Below are positions 27,134 to 39,087 of a stretch of 64,000 bases of DNA, one piece after another. Both the position numbers and the translations under genes were made by a program. Source of the DNA: Bordetella genomosp. 10 (GTDB lineage: Bacteria; Pseudomonadota; Gammaproteobacteria; Burkholderiales; Burkholderiaceae_B); the NCBI RefSeq assembly GCF_002261225.1, contig NZ_NEVM01000005.1, positions 3,224,001 to 3,288,000 of the forward strand. Direction: 5' to 3'. Every line of letters begins with the position of its first letter. The first letter of the stretch is position 1. The notes under the pieces were generated by a model. It saw only the letters and a list, made by a program, of their open reading frames with translations, was not told the origin of the DNA and ran no database searches.

Positions 27134-27976
27134 ATGAGCACGCCGGACCGCCAGGCCCTGCCGCTGCTGGACGTCGACGGGGTGACGCTGGAATACAAGA
27201 CGCCGGGCCGCCGCGTGCGGGCCACGCATCGCGTCGGCTTCCAGGTACATGAAGCGGATCGCTACATCCTGCTGGGACCGTCCGGTTGCGGCAAGTCCAC
27301 CTTGCTCAAGTCCGTGGCGGGTTTCATCGCGCCCACGGAAGGCGCCATACGCCTGGATGGCCGGATCGTGCGCGAACCCGGGCCGGATCGCATCGTGGTG
27401 TTCCAGGAGTTCGACCAGCTTCCGCCCTGGAAGACGGTGCGGGAGAACGTCGCGTTTCCCCTGCTGGCTTCGGGCACGCTCAAGCGCCGCGAGGCCGACG
27501 AACGGGCGCTGCATTATCTCGACAAGGTCGGCCTGTCCGCCTTCGCCGATGCCTATCCGCACACCTTGTCCGGCGGCATGAAGCAGCGCGTGGCCATCGC
27601 GCGCGCGCTGGCCATGCAGCCGCGCATCCTGCTGATGGACGAGCCCTTCGCGGCGCTCGACGCCTTGACCCGCCGCAAGATGCAGGAAGAGCTGCTTGCC
27701 TTGTGGGAGGAAGTGCGCTTCACGCTGCTGTTCGTGACCCACTCCATCGAAGAGGCCTTGCTGGTCGGCAATCGCATCCTGCTGCTGTCGCCGCATCCGG
27801 GTCGCGTCCGCGCCGAACTCAACGCGCACCAGTACGACATGCATAGCGCCGGCTCGCCCGCCTTCCAGGCCACGACGCGGCGCATCCACGATCTGCTGTT
27901 CGACCGGCCCGCGTCGGCGGGGCCCGTGCCTTCGCAATACGCCACCGCGGATGCGGCGCGGCGCGCGGCGGCTTGA
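27134..27976 (+). CDS. NitT/TauT-type ABC transporter ATP-binding protein
   Basis: A 280-residue ATPase: Walker A GPSGCGKSTLLKSVAGF, Q-loop VFQEFDQLPPWKTVRENVAFPL (the LPW that is typical of nitrate/sulfonate transporters), signature LSGGMKQRVAIA, Walker B ILLMDEPFAALDALTR, and switch His in FVTHSIEEAL. The ATG at 27134 is chosen because the ATPase fold begins about ten residues later. It is followed at 35 bases by the permease. Confidence 0.93.
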   Translation: MSTPDRQALPLLDVDGVTLEYKTPGRRVRATHRVGFQVHEADRYILLGPSGCGKSTLLKSVAGFIAPTEGAIRLDGRIVREPGPDRIVVFQEFDQLPPWKTVRENVAFPLLASGTLKRREADERALHYLDKVGLSAFADAYPHTLSGGMKQRVAIARALAMQPRILLMDEPFAALDALTRRKMQEELLALWEEVRFTLLFVTHSIEEALLVGNRILLLSPHPGRVRAELNAHQYDMHSAGSPAFQATTRRIHDLLFDRPASAGPVPSQYATADAARRAAA

Positions 27977-28011
27977 ACTTTCTTTCGTCTCAACCGCAAG
28001 GCCGCCGCCTC

Positions 28012-28899
28012 ATGTCCCAGCTATCCAGCACCCGTCCGTCCCTGCCGCCGGTCCGCGAAGAATATGAGCGTGAACTCGCGCCCTTGCCCGACCTGGCGGT
28101 CGAGGCGCCGCTGCCGTGGCTGGAGCGGGTCTGGCGGCGCGGCGCCGTGCGCAAGGCCCTGATCCTCGTCGTCCTGGCGGCGTTATGGGAGCTTGCCGCG
28201 CGGCTTACCGACAACGACCTGCTGCTGCCCGGCTTCGTCGCCACGGCCAAGGCCTTCGTCGAGGGCCTGCTGGACGGCGAGTTGCTGGCGCGCGCCGCGG
28301 CCTCCCTGCGCGTGCTGGTGAAAGGCTATGTCGCGGGCGTGGCGCTGGCCTTCGTGTTGACGACGCTGGCCGTATCGACGCGCCTGGGCCGCGACCTGCT
28401 GGCGACGCTGACGGCCATGTTCAATCCGCTGCCGGCCATCGCCCTGCTGCCCCTGGCCCTGCTCTGGTTCGGCCTGGGCGAGGGCAGTCTGGTCTTCGTG
28501 TTGATCCATTCGGTGCTGTGGGCGCTGGCGGTCAACACCTACGCGGGTTTCCTGGCGGTTCCCGACACCCTGCGCATGACCGGCCGCAACTACGGCCTGC
28601 GCGGCGTGCGCTATGTGCTGCAGATACTGGTGCCGGCCGCCCTGCCCGCCATCCTCGCCGGCCTGCGCATCGGCTGGGCCTTTGCCTGGCGCACGCTCAT
28701 CGCCGCCGAACTGGTCTTCGGCGCCTCCAGCGGCAAAGGCGGCCTGGGCTGGTACATCTTCCAGAACCGCAACGAACTCTACACCGACCGCGTCTTCGCC
28801 GGCCTCGCCGCCGTCGTCCTCATCGGCCTGCTGGTCGAGGGCCTGGGCTTCGACAACCTGGAACGCATCACCGTCCGCCGCTGGGGCATGCATCGCTGA
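28012..28899 (+). CDS. NitT/TauT-type ABC transporter permease
   Basis: A 295-residue inner-membrane permease with a hydrophilic N-terminal ~45 residues and then about six membrane segments. The binding-protein-dependent transport motif is visible as RMTGRNYGLRGVRYVLQILVPAALPAILAGLRIGWAFAWRTLIAAEL. The ATG at 28012 is preferred to an in-frame TTG 13 codons upstream. It is last of the three-gene importer. Confidence 0.92.
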   Translation: MSQLSSTRPSLPPVREEYERELAPLPDLAVEAPLPWLERVWRRGAVRKALILVVLAALWELAARLTDNDLLLPGFVATAKAFVEGLLDGELLARAAASLRVLVKGYVAGVALAFVLTTLAVSTRLGRDLLATLTAMFNPLPAIALLPLALLWFGLGEGSLVFVLIHSVLWALAVNTYAGFLAVPDTLRMTGRNYGLRGVRYVLQILVPAALPAILAGLRIGWAFAWRTLIAAELVFGASSGKGGLGWYIFQNRNELYTDRVFAGLAAVVLIGLLVEGLGFDNLERITVRRWGMHR

Positions 28900-29004
28900 C
28901 CTTGCATCGCCATCGACATTAAGCAGCCCGCGGGCCGCGGCGTATTGCGGCAGTTTGCTCAAGGTCGGGGCAGCTCGTATGCAGAATGTTGGTCGGGTTC
29001 TACA

Positions 29005-29053
29005 CAAAAAACCGCGGGGCCGTTTTCTTTTTTGAAGAAAACGGCCCCGCGGT
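29005..29053 (-). terminator. Long-stem terminator for the yidC operon
   Basis: A perfect 19-bp stem (29011-29029 with 29035-29053) around a five-base turn. On the minus strand it is followed by a T-run (the aaaaa at 29006-29010 on the plus strand). It therefore terminates the leftward rpmH-rnpA-yidD-yidC transcript. On the plus strand no T-run follows, so it is a poorer stop for the ABC operon coming from the left. Confidence 0.9.
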
Positions 29054-29097
29054 GGTGGGGTGCGCCGGACGGTGTGCGGCGCGGGTTCGGGCGTTTA

Positions 29098-30789
29098 CTA
29101 CTTGTTCGCCGCTGCCTCGGTTCCCCGCTTCAGGCGGCGCGTGATGCTCCATTGCTGGAGGATCGACAAGGTGTTGTTGACGCACCAGTACAGGACCAGG
29201 CCGGCGGGGAACATGAACATCATGCCGCCGAAGACCAAAGGCATGATCATCATGACCTTGGCCTGCACGGGATCCGGCGGCGTCGGGTTCAGCTTGATCT
29301 GCAGGAACATGGTCGCCATCATGATGGCCGGCAGGATGAAGTACGGGTCATGCACCGACAGGTCGTGCACCCAGCCCAGCCACGGCGCGCCGCGCATTTC
29401 CACGCTGGCCAGCAGCACCCAGTAGAGCGAGATGAACACGGGGATCTGCACCACCATGGGCAGGCAGCCGCCCAGCGGGTTGATCTTCTCGGTGCGGTAC
29501 AGCTCCATCATGGCGGCGTTCAGCTTCTGCTTGTCGTCGCCGTACTTTTCCTTCAGGGCCTGGAGGCGCGGAGCGACCTGCTTCATGCGCGCCATCGAAC
29601 GGTAGCTGGTGGCGGCCAGGGGATAGAACACGGCCTTGACCAGCACGGTCAGCGCCACGATGGTCCAGCCCCAGTTGCCCAGGATGGAATGCAGCCAGGT
29701 CATCAGCGCGAACAGCGGCTTGGCGATGATGGTCAGCACGCCATAGTCGACCACCAGTTCCAGCCCGGGCGCGACGGCGGCCATGGCCTTCTGGTCCTGG
29801 GGTCCGATCCACAGGTGCGAATCGACGGTGGCCGAGGCGCCGGCCGACACTTCGCCCACCGACTCCACCGTGCGGGCGGCGTACAGGTTGGGCGCCACTT
29901 CCAGCAATTCATTGGTGCGCGGCTTGCCTTGCGGCGGGATCCAGGCGGTGGCGAAGTAATGCTGCACCACGCCGATCCAGCCGTTGTCGGCCTGCTTGAT
30001 GTAGCTGGCCTTCTTCTTCTCGATGTCGGAGAAGGTGGCTTTCTGGAACTTGTCCTGGTCCGAGTAGACCGCCATGCCCGTGAACGTGTGATAGAAGCTG
30101 GAGGTGTCGGGCGGGTTGTTGCCGTCACGCTGCAGTTGCAGGTACAGGGCCGGACGCAGCGGGTCGCCGCTGGTGTTGGTCAGGTCGTGGCGCACGTCGA
30201 TGTCGTAGCGGCCGCGATGCAGCGTGTAGGTCTTGGTGACCTTCAGGCCGCCGGATTCCGCCTCGAACACCACGGCCAGCGTGTCGCCGGTCAGCGAACG
30301 CTCGCTGGAGACCATGCGGAAAGGCGTCTGGTGGGTAGGGAAGGACTGGCCGTTGGTCGAACCGACCACGCCCGACTGCACCACGTAGTTCAGGTCGCGC
30401 GAGTCGTCCAGCAGCACGGTCGGCTGGTCGTCGTGATTGGCGTCCGGGAACTTCAGCAGTTCGGCGCGGACCACCTGGGCGCCCGTGGTGTCGAAGGTCA
30501 GGCGCAGGACGTCGGTGGTGATGACCACGCGTTGCGACTGCGCTGCCTGGGCCGCCGCCGCATTGGGCACGCCGCCGCCGGTCGGCGCGGCCGGGGTGGT
30601 GGACGCGGCCGGCGCCGAGGGAATGGCGTTGGAGGCCGGGGCCTGCGGATTGGCGGGGGCCTGTGCCGTGGCCGCGGGCGGCGTGCCACCGAACAGCGAC
30701 GGCTTGCCGTTATGGACTTGCCAGTTGTTCCAGAGGAGCAACAGCGAGAACGAAAATATCATCCAGAGGACGGTGCGTCGGATATCCAT
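29098..30789 (-). CDS. yidC: Membrane protein insertase YidC
   Basis: A 563-residue Oxa1/YidC insertase. The N-terminal signal-anchor MDIRRTVLWMIFSFSLLLLWN is followed by an unusually Ala/Pro-rich linker (to about residue 85) and the large periplasmic beta-sandwich (e.g. KTYTLHRGRYDIDV). The conserved hydrophobic core follows: GNWGWTIVALTVLVKAVFYPLAATSYRSMARMKQVAPRLQALKEKYGDD, NPLGGCLPMVVQIPVFISLYWVL, and PAGLVLYWCVNNTLSILQQW. The arginine in the core helix (SYRSMARM) is present. It inserts inner-membrane proteins with or without SecYEG. Confidence 0.97.
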   Translation of the reverse strand: MDIRRTVLWMIFSFSLLLLWNNWQVHNGKPSLFGGTPPAATAQAPANPQAPASNAIPSAPAASTTPAAPTGGGVPNAAAAQAAQSQRVVITTDVLRLTFDTTGAQVVRAELLKFPDANHDDQPTVLLDDSRDLNYVVQSGVVGSTNGQSFPTHQTPFRMVSSERSLTGDTLAVVFEAESGGLKVTKTYTLHRGRYDIDVRHDLTNTSGDPLRPALYLQLQRDGNNPPDTSSFYHTFTGMAVYSDQDKFQKATFSDIEKKKASYIKQADNGWIGVVQHYFATAWIPPQGKPRTNELLEVAPNLYAARTVESVGEVSAGASATVDSHLWIGPQDQKAMAAVAPGLELVVDYGVLTIIAKPLFALMTWLHSILGNWGWTIVALTVLVKAVFYPLAATSYRSMARMKQVAPRLQALKEKYGDDKQKLNAAMMELYRTEKINPLGGCLPMVVQIPVFISLYWVLLASVEMRGAPWLGWVHDLSVHDPYFILPAIMMATMFLQIKLNPTPPDPVQAKVMMIMPLVFGGMMFMFPAGLVLYWCVNNTLSILQQWSITRRLKRGTEAAANK

Positions 30790-30837
30790 GGCGCCTAGAA
30801 GGTGAAAGCGAGACCAGCAAAGCCCGCCAGTTTAGCG

Positions 30838-31122
30838 TTAATCATGACCGGCGCGGTGGCAATGGGAGTCGCCACAGGGGCCGGAAGTTCCTGGAGCGGG
30901 CGGGACGGGGTCCAGTCCGCCGGGACTCCAGGGATGGCAGCGCCCGATACGCCGGACCGCCAGCCACAGGCCGCGCAGCGGGCCGTGGGTTTCGATGGCT
31001 TCGATGGCGTAGGCCGAGCAGGTCGGGGTGAACCGGCATTGCCGCCCGATCCAGGGGCTGAGGAAGAACCGGTAGAACCGGATCGGCGCGATCAGCAGGG
31101 CGGTTGACAGGGCGCGCATCAT
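30838..31122 (-). CDS. yidD: Membrane protein insertion efficiency factor YidD
   Basis: A 94-residue protein with the YidD core [39 protein letters not shown] and [14 protein letters not shown], including the three conserved cysteines. The N-terminal amphipathic helix binds the inner membrane. Its ATG overlaps the rnpA stop by four bases (ATGA), and yidC follows after 48 bases, the usual order. Confidence 0.96.
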   Translation of the reverse strand: MMRALSTALLIAPIRFYRFFLSPWIGRQCRFTPTCSAYAIEAIETHGPLRGLWLAVRRIGRCHPWSPGGLDPVPPAPGTSGPCGDSHCHRAGHD

Positions 31123-31556
31123 GGCGTGGCAACCGCCGGCGTGGCCGGTTTGTCGCGCGCGGCCCCGGCCACGCTTTTCGACGCCGGTCCGCGGACGACG
31201 CGTGCGAAGTGGGTATCCACTTCCGCGCGCGCCAGCCGCTTCAAGGCGGTCAGCGACATGGCGGGAACGCGGGCATGCAGCCGGACGACATAGTCGGCCG
31301 GGGGCAGGGCGTGCCGGCAGTGGCGAAAGGCTTCGCGTATGACCCGCTTCAGCGCATTGCGCGTCACCGCCAGCGCGGCATGGCGCTTGGCGATGACCAG
31401 GCCCAGGCGGGCACAGGCCTGCCCGGGCGCTTGGGTGCTGGCGGCGGAAGTCACCATGAAAAACGCCCCTCGCGCCAGCCGGCGGCCTTTGAGGGCGGCG
31501 GCGAACTCGGAGGGGCGGTGCATCCGCGCCCCCGGGGGAAGCGTGGTGCGCGGCAT
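31119..31556 (-). CDS. rnpA: Ribonuclease P protein component RnpA
   Basis: A 145-residue basic protein that supports the RNase P RNA in tRNA 5' maturation. The ATG at 31556 ([22 protein letters not shown]) is the family start. The RNR-like motif region is [30 protein letters not shown]. The C-terminal ~20 residues form an Ala/Lys/Pro-rich tail. It lies 53 bases after rpmH and is coupled to yidD. Confidence 0.95.
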   Translation of the reverse strand: MPRTTLPPGARMHRPSEFAAALKGRRLARGAFFMVTSAASTQAPGQACARLGLVIAKRHAALAVTRNALKRVIREAFRHCRHALPPADYVVRLHARVPAMSLTALKRLARAEVDTHFARVVRGPASKSVAGAARDKPATPAVATP

Positions 31557-31609
31557 GTCAGGCGCTGGCGCCGGCACGGAGACCGGCGCCACGGATCGCG
31601 AGATGGCGA

Positions 31610-31744
31610 TCAGACGGCCAGACGCTTGCGGCCCTTGGCGCGGCGAGCGTTCAGGACGGCGCGGCCGCCGCGGGTTTTCATACGCACGCGGAAACCATGG
31701 GTGCGCTTGCGGCGGGTAACGGAAGGTTGGAAGGTGCGTTTCAT
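31610..31744 (-). CDS. rpmH: 50S ribosomal protein L34
   Basis: A 44-residue, very basic protein. [20 protein letters not shown] at the start and KGRKRLAV at the end are textbook L34. It is first gene of the leftward operon that continues with rnpA, yidD and yidC, and divergent from dnaA across 377 bases. Confidence 0.98.
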   Translation of the reverse strand: MKRTFQPSVTRRKRTHGFRVRMKTRGGRAVLNARRAKGRKRLAV

Positions 31745-32121
31745 GGAAGGTCCACAAAAAGAACAAAATTTATGGGGGGCGCATTCTGGCGCAATCCGCA
31801 CGCTCTGTGCGGCTGCCGCGACGCTGCCGGTCGACACGGCCTGCCGGTCCATCCGCCTCCTGGCGGAAGCGGGCGTAGGCAAAGCCAGTTTCTGGGTCCG
31901 GAGTTTCTGAGCCCGGGGTTCTGTGTCCACATTCCGTGTCCAGATCCTTGGCCCGGCTTTCCGGCTCCGAATTTCATGCAAAATTCGGTAAAGCCCACCA
32001 TTTCAGCAAGTTTTCCCTATCTTGTCAAACAGTTAGAAGCAAAGGCCGGGTACCCGGGTGCTCAGGCCTGTGGATAAGTACAGCCCGGGCAAGGTAGAAT
32101 CGAGGTTTAGACAAGAGCGAC
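31745..32121. promoter_or_regulatory. rpmH-dnaA divergent intergenic region with one DnaA box
   Basis: 377 bases. One perfect DnaA box (TGTGGATAA) at 32069-32077 lies 44 bases before the dnaA start, suited to autoregulation of dnaA. A lower-GC patch (31975-32045) may hold the dnaA promoter. In many bacteria this interval is oriC, but one perfect box is few compared with the six at 12.9-14.3 kb. No terminator was seen. Confidence 0.7.
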
Positions 32122-33663
32122 ATGAAAGAATTCTGGCAGACCTGCGTCAGTCGTCTTGAGCAGGAAATCCCCCCCCAGCAAATCAGCGCGTGGATCCGTC
32201 CGCTGGTGCCGGTTGCGTTCGACGAAGCGCAGGCCCTGCTGCGCATTTCCGCACCCAACCGCTTCAAGCTGGATTGGGTGCGCAAGAATTACGCTCAGCA
32301 GATCGAGTCCCTGGCTGCCGAATGGTTCCAGCGTCCCGTCCAGGTGCAGTTCGAACTGCCGGCCGGCGCCGGCGGCCGCCTGCCGCTGGCGCCGCGCCCG
32401 CGCGCGGCCAGCCTCGGTTCTCCCGGCGTCAGCGGAGCGGCCGCGATGGCCGCCGCCAATGCCGTTGCCGCCGCCGCGAATGCCCCGGCGCAGGAGGCAG
32501 CGTCCGGCGCCAACGGGGGGCTCGACGGCGCCTCCCACCACGCGCTCAACGGCGTCGCGGCCGGCCTTGCGTCGGCGCCGCCCGCGCCCGCTCCGGCGGC
32601 GCCGGCGGTCCCCAGCGAGGCCGCCAACATCGTGTACGAACGGTCGCGGCTGAACACGGACCTGACGTTCGAGAATTTCGTCACAGGGAAAGCCAACCAG
32701 TTGGCCCGCGCGGCGGCCTTGCAGGTGGCCGAGAACCCCGGCATTTCCTACAACCCGCTGTTCCTGTACGGCGGCGTGGGCCTGGGCAAGACCCACCTGA
32801 TCCACGCCATCGGCAATGCCATGGTGGCGGCGGGCACCGGCGTGCGCGTGCGCTACGTCCATGCGGACCAATACGTGTCCGACGTGGTCAAGGCCTACCA
32901 GCGCAAGGCCTTCGACGATTTTAAGCGCTACTACCATTCGCTCGACCTGCTGCTGATCGACGATATCCAGTTCTTTTCCGGCAAGAACCGCACCCAGGAA
33001 GAGTTCTTCTACGCCTTCGAGGCGATGGTCGCGCAGCGCAAGCAGATCATCATCACCAGCGATACCTATCCGAAGGAGCTGGCCGGCATCGACAGCCGCC
33101 TGATCTCGCGCTTCGACTCGGGCCTGACCGTGGCCATCGAGCCGCCGGAACTGGAGATGCGCGTGGCCATCCTGCTGCGCAAGGCGGAGTCCGAAGGCGT
33201 GCCCATGCCCGAGGAAGTGGCCTTCTTCATCGCCAAGCACCTGCGCAGCAACGTGCGCGAGCTCGAAGGCGCCCTGCGCAAGGTGCTGGCCTATGCCCGC
33301 TTCCATGGCCGCGACGTCGTCACCGTGGACGTCTGCAAGGACGCGCTGAAGGACCTGCTGTCGGTGTCCAACGGCCAGATCACGGTCGAGAATATCCAGA
33401 AGACGGTGGCCGACTTCTACAAGATCAAGGTCGCCGACATGTACTCGAAACGGCGGCCTGCGAACATTGCGCTGCCGCGCCAAGTGGCCATGTACCTGGC
33501 CAAGGAGCTGACGCAGAAAAGCTTGCCCGAAATCGGGGATCTATTCGGGGGCCGGGACCATACGACGGTGTTGCACGCCGTGCGCAAGATCTCGGATGCC
33601 CGGGCCAAGCTTGCTGAACTCAACCATACCCTGCACGTGTTGGAACAAACTCTAAAAGGATGA
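32122..33663 (+). CDS. dnaA: Chromosomal replication initiator protein DnaA
   Basis: A 513-residue initiator. Domain I is [29 protein letters not shown] long, low-complexity Ala/Pro-rich domain II linker spans about residues 90-165. In the AAA+ domain III, Walker A is [10 protein letters not shown] with K223, and Walker B is [12 protein letters not shown]. Domain IV is the helix-turn-helix with [36 protein letters not shown], which recognises TTATCCACA. It is four bases from dnaN. Confidence 0.98.
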   Translation: MKEFWQTCVSRLEQEIPPQQISAWIRPLVPVAFDEAQALLRISAPNRFKLDWVRKNYAQQIESLAAEWFQRPVQVQFELPAGAGGRLPLAPRPRAASLGSPGVSGAAAMAAANAVAAAANAPAQEAASGANGGLDGASHHALNGVAAGLASAPPAPAPAAPAVPSEAANIVYERSRLNTDLTFENFVTGKANQLARAAALQVAENPGISYNPLFLYGGVGLGKTHLIHAIGNAMVAAGTGVRVRYVHADQYVSDVVKAYQRKAFDDFKRYYHSLDLLLIDDIQFFSGKNRTQEEFFYAFEAMVAQRKQIIITSDTYPKELAGIDSRLISRFDSGLTVAIEPPELEMRVAILLRKAESEGVPMPEEVAFFIAKHLRSNVRELEGALRKVLAYARFHGRDVVTVDVCKDALKDLLSVSNGQITVENIQKTVADFYKIKVADMYSKRRPANIALPRQVAMYLAKELTQKSLPEIGDLFGGRDHTTVLHAVRKISDARAKLAELNHTLHVLEQTLKG

Positions 33664-33665
33664 CC

Positions 33666-34775
33666 ATGCAACTCGTACAAACCACACGCGATGCATTGCT
33701 GAAACCGCTTTCGACGGTGGCGGGCATCGTCGAAAGACGGCATACGCTGCCCATCCTGGCGAACATCCTGATGCGCAAAGAGGGAAGCCGGGTGTCGTTC
33801 ATCGCCACCGACCTCGAAGTGCAGATCACCACGCACGCCGATTTCGGCGTGGGCGGCGATAACGAGTCCATCACGGTCGCCGCGCGCAAGCTGGTGGACA
33901 TCCTCAAGGCCCTGCCCGACACCGGCGACGTCAAGCTCGCCCTGAACAGCAACAAGCTGGCGGTGCAGACCGGCAAGAGCCGCTTCGCGCTGCAAACGCT
34001 GGCCGCCAGCGAGTTCCCCACCGTGGCCCAGCCCGAGCAGTGGGACGTGTCCCTGAGCCTGACGCAGAAGTCGCTGCGCCACCTGTTGAACATGGTGCAC
34101 TTCGCCATGGCCCAGCAGGACATCCGCTATTACCTGAACGGCATGCTGCTGGTGTTCGAACCGGGCCGCGTCCGCGCCGTCGCCACCGACGGCCATCGCC
34201 TGGCGCACAGCTCCACCGAGGCCGACGGCATCGCCGAGCGCCATGAAGTCATCGTGCCGCGCAAGACCGTGCTGGAAATGCAGCGCCTGCTCGAAGACAG
34301 CGACGCCGTGGTCGACATCGACGTGGCGCCGGGCCAGATCCGTTTCCGCTTCGGCGACGTGGAGCTCGTGTCCAAGCTGGTCGAAGGCAAGTTCCCGGAT
34401 TTCACGCGCGTCATCCCGACTTCCTACACGCGCCATTTCCTGGTCAACCGCGAAGCCCTGCAAGGCAGCCTGCAGCGCGCCGCTATCCTGACCACCGACA
34501 AGTTCAAGGGCGTGCGCCTGCAACTGGCGCAGAACCTGATGAAGATCTCCTCGACCAATGCCGAGCAGGAAGAGGCGCAGGAAGAGATCGACATCGACTA
34601 CGGCCATGAACCGCTGGACGTGGGTTTCAACGTCGGCTACCTGCTGGACGTGCTGAACAACGTCAAGGTCGACGAGATCAAGTGGTCCGTGATGCCCGAC
34701 CAGAACGCTTCCGCGCTCATCACGCTGCCCGACGACGAACAGTTCAAGTACGTCGTCATGCCGATGCGCATCTAA
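33666..34775 (+). CDS. dnaN: DNA polymerase III beta sliding clamp DnaN
   Basis: A 369-residue clamp subunit: [35 protein letters not shown] at the start, and the C-terminal [11 protein letters not shown] that closes the ring and carries the MPMR element near the client-binding pocket. An ATG six bases earlier overlaps the dnaA stop. I use the second ATG, where the conserved protein begins and AAAGGA sits at good distance. Confidence 0.98.
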   Translation: MQLVQTTRDALLKPLSTVAGIVERRHTLPILANILMRKEGSRVSFIATDLEVQITTHADFGVGGDNESITVAARKLVDILKALPDTGDVKLALNSNKLAVQTGKSRFALQTLAASEFPTVAQPEQWDVSLSLTQKSLRHLLNMVHFAMAQQDIRYYLNGMLLVFEPGRVRAVATDGHRLAHSSTEADGIAERHEVIVPRKTVLEMQRLLEDSDAVVDIDVAPGQIRFRFGDVELVSKLVEGKFPDFTRVIPTSYTRHFLVNREALQGSLQRAAILTTDKFKGVRLQLAQNLMKISSTNAEQEEAQEEIDIDYGHEPLDVGFNVGYLLDVLNNVKVDEIKWSVMPDQNASALITLPDDEQFKYVVMPMRI

Positions 34776-34776
34776 G

Positions 34777-34832
34777 CGAAGGACGTGCCCTGGGCCGGGC
34801 CCCGCGGGGGCCGTTCCAGGGCACGTCCTTCG
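34777..34832. repeat. Large GC-rich hairpin between dnaN and gyrB
   Basis: A perfect 17-bp arm, CGAAGGACGTGCCCTGG (34777-34793), pairs with its complement at 34816-34832. The loop is itself largely self-complementary (GGCCCC-GCG-GGGGCC). It lies two bases after the dnaN stop and has no T-run, so it may be a Rho-type or attenuating structure, or an RNA stability element between dnaN and gyrB. Confidence 0.75.
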
Positions 34833-34926
34833 ATCGTCGCGACGCGCATCGTTCCTTCTTCGCCCGGCCGGCATTCTCCGGCCTGGTGTGCCGGCCTACC
34901 GGGCCGGTGGCTCTTTGAATCAGTAA

Positions 34927-37392
<2,466 letters not shown>

Positions 37393-37451
37393 TTTGCGCG
37401 CCCCCGCGGGGTCATGCGGGTCCGGCGCCTCCGGGGGCCGGATCCCCGGCG

Positions 37452-37479
37452 AAAAGGGCTGCCTTCGGGCAGCCTTTTT
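37452..37479 (+). terminator. Intrinsic terminator after gyrB
   Basis: GGGCTGCC and GGCAGCCT pair around a TTCG tetraloop, flanked by A-rich 5' and TTTTT 3' tracts. It lies 60 bases after the gyrB stop. Confidence 0.92.
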
Positions 37480-37646
37480 CATTGCGCGAGGAAATCCCCT
37501 GGGCCGAACGGGTGGTAACCCCTTTGGTGGATGGCCCGCGCGGAGAATATCCCACCGTTGATAGCCCGCATCAAAATTTCTAATTGGACGCTGGGTCGGC
37601 CGCCCCGTAAGGTTGCCGCACGATAAATGACAAGAGGGAGACAACC

Positions 37647-38972
37647 ATGCCCAGTATCCGACGCCTTGCCCTGGCGCTGGCCTTGACCGGCGCGGGCGCG
37701 GCCGCGCAGGCCGGCACCGTGACGGTGATTACGTCCTTTCCCAAGGATCTGACCCAGGCCTACAAGGTGGCTTTCGAGAAAAGCCATCCCGGCATCACGC
37801 TGGAGTTCCTGAACAAGAATACGGTGGCCGGCATCGCCTATGTGCGCGAGACGCCCGCCGGCCAGCGGCCCGACGTGTTCTGGGCCAGCGCGCCGGACGC
37901 CTTCGAATTGCTGGCGCAGGCCAAGCTGCTGGCCAAGGCCAGCGACCTGGCCAATCCCAAGGTGCCGGACAAGATCGGCAGTTTCCCCATCAACGATACC
38001 GCCGGGCTCTACTTCGGCCAGGCCCTGGCCGGCTACGGCATCATGTACAACACGCGCTATCTGAAGGCGCACAAGCTGACCGCGCCGGTCGAGTGGAAGG
38101 ACCTGCTGGCGCCGGCCTGGTTCGGCCACGTGGGCATCACCTCGCCCTCCCGGTCGGGCACCATGCACCTGACCGCGGAGACCATACTCCAGGGCGAAGG
38201 CTGGAACGAGGGCTGGCGCACGCTGTTGCGCATGTCCGGCAACAGCAGCGCGGTGACCGAGCGCTCCTTCGGCGTGCCGGACGGCGTGAACAACGGCCAG
38301 TTCGGCGCGGGACCGGTGATCGATTTCTTCGGCCTGTCGAGCAAGTTCTCCAAGTTCCCGGTGGAGTTCGTCTACCCGACGGAAACCGCCATCGTGCCGG
38401 CCAATATCGCGCTGATCGAAGGCGCCAAGAATACGGACGAGGCCAAGCAGTTCATCCGCTACACCCTGGACCTGCCGGGCCAGGAAGTGCTGCTGGACCC
38501 GAAGATCTCGCGCCTGCCCGTGCTTCCCTACAGCGAGCTCAAGGGCAAGATCCCGGCCGGCTATCCGGACCCCTCGGAAATCGCCAAGCGCAGCAAGGTG
38601 CACTTCGACGTCAATCTGTCGCAGTCGCGCTACTACGTGGTGCAGTCGCTCTACGACCAGACCATCACCTTCCGCCTGAAGGAGTTGCAGCAGGCCACCA
38701 AGGCCATCTACGACGCCGAACGCAAGCTCGGCGACAAGGCCAAATCGGGCAAGGCGGCGGACCTGCTGGCGCAGGCGCGCAAGCTGGCCTGGGATCCGCT
38801 GGTCGACGAGAAGCAGGCGGCCGATCCCTCGTTCCAGAAGCTGTTCGCGGGCGACAAGCGCGATTCGTCGGTGAGCCAGAAGATCACCCAGTTGGAAGGC
38901 GAGTGGAACGGCAAGGCGCGCGCCAACTATGAAGAAGCGGTGAAGCTGGCGGGCCAGGCGGCGGCGCTGTAA
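37647..38972 (+). CDS. Iron(III)/phosphonate-type ABC transporter substrate-binding protein
   Basis: A 441-residue periplasmic protein. The signal peptide is short (cleavage near AAAQAG, residue 22), and the mature protein starts TVTVITSFPKDLTQAYKVAFEKSHPGI. That opening resembles FbpA/PhnS-like binding proteins. The SPSRSGTMHLTAETILQGEGW and VYPTETAIVPANIALIEGAKN blocks support the class. The extra C-terminal ~100 residues make it longer than iron-binding FbpA (~310). Its genes for permease and ATPase follow. The ligand is open: iron, an aminoethylphosphonate-like compound or another anion. Confidence 0.85.
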   Translation: MPSIRRLALALALTGAGAAAQAGTVTVITSFPKDLTQAYKVAFEKSHPGITLEFLNKNTVAGIAYVRETPAGQRPDVFWASAPDAFELLAQAKLLAKASDLANPKVPDKIGSFPINDTAGLYFGQALAGYGIMYNTRYLKAHKLTAPVEWKDLLAPAWFGHVGITSPSRSGTMHLTAETILQGEGWNEGWRTLLRMSGNSSAVTERSFGVPDGVNNGQFGAGPVIDFFGLSSKFSKFPVEFVYPTETAIVPANIALIEGAKNTDEAKQFIRYTLDLPGQEVLLDPKISRLPVLPYSELKGKIPAGYPDPSEIAKRSKVHFDVNLSQSRYYVVQSLYDQTITFRLKELQQATKAIYDAERKLGDKAKSGKAADLLAQARKLAWDPLVDEKQAADPSFQKLFAGDKRDSSVSQKITQLEGEWNGKARANYEEAVKLAGQAAAL

Positions 38973-39087
38973 CGGCCGGGACGTTCCGCCGCGTATTTCC
39001 CCCTCTCCGGACCGTCCGGCGCCACGGGCGGTCCGTTTTCCTCGCCGTGACCGGGCGCCGGCCCCGTCGCGGCATTCCGGACTTCGC

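Noticed and set aside
31745..32121. rpmH-dnaA interval as the main oriC
   Set aside because: Only one perfect DnaA box is present, against six at 12.9-14.3 kb. It is kept as a dnaA regulatory region; it is not excluded as a minor element.
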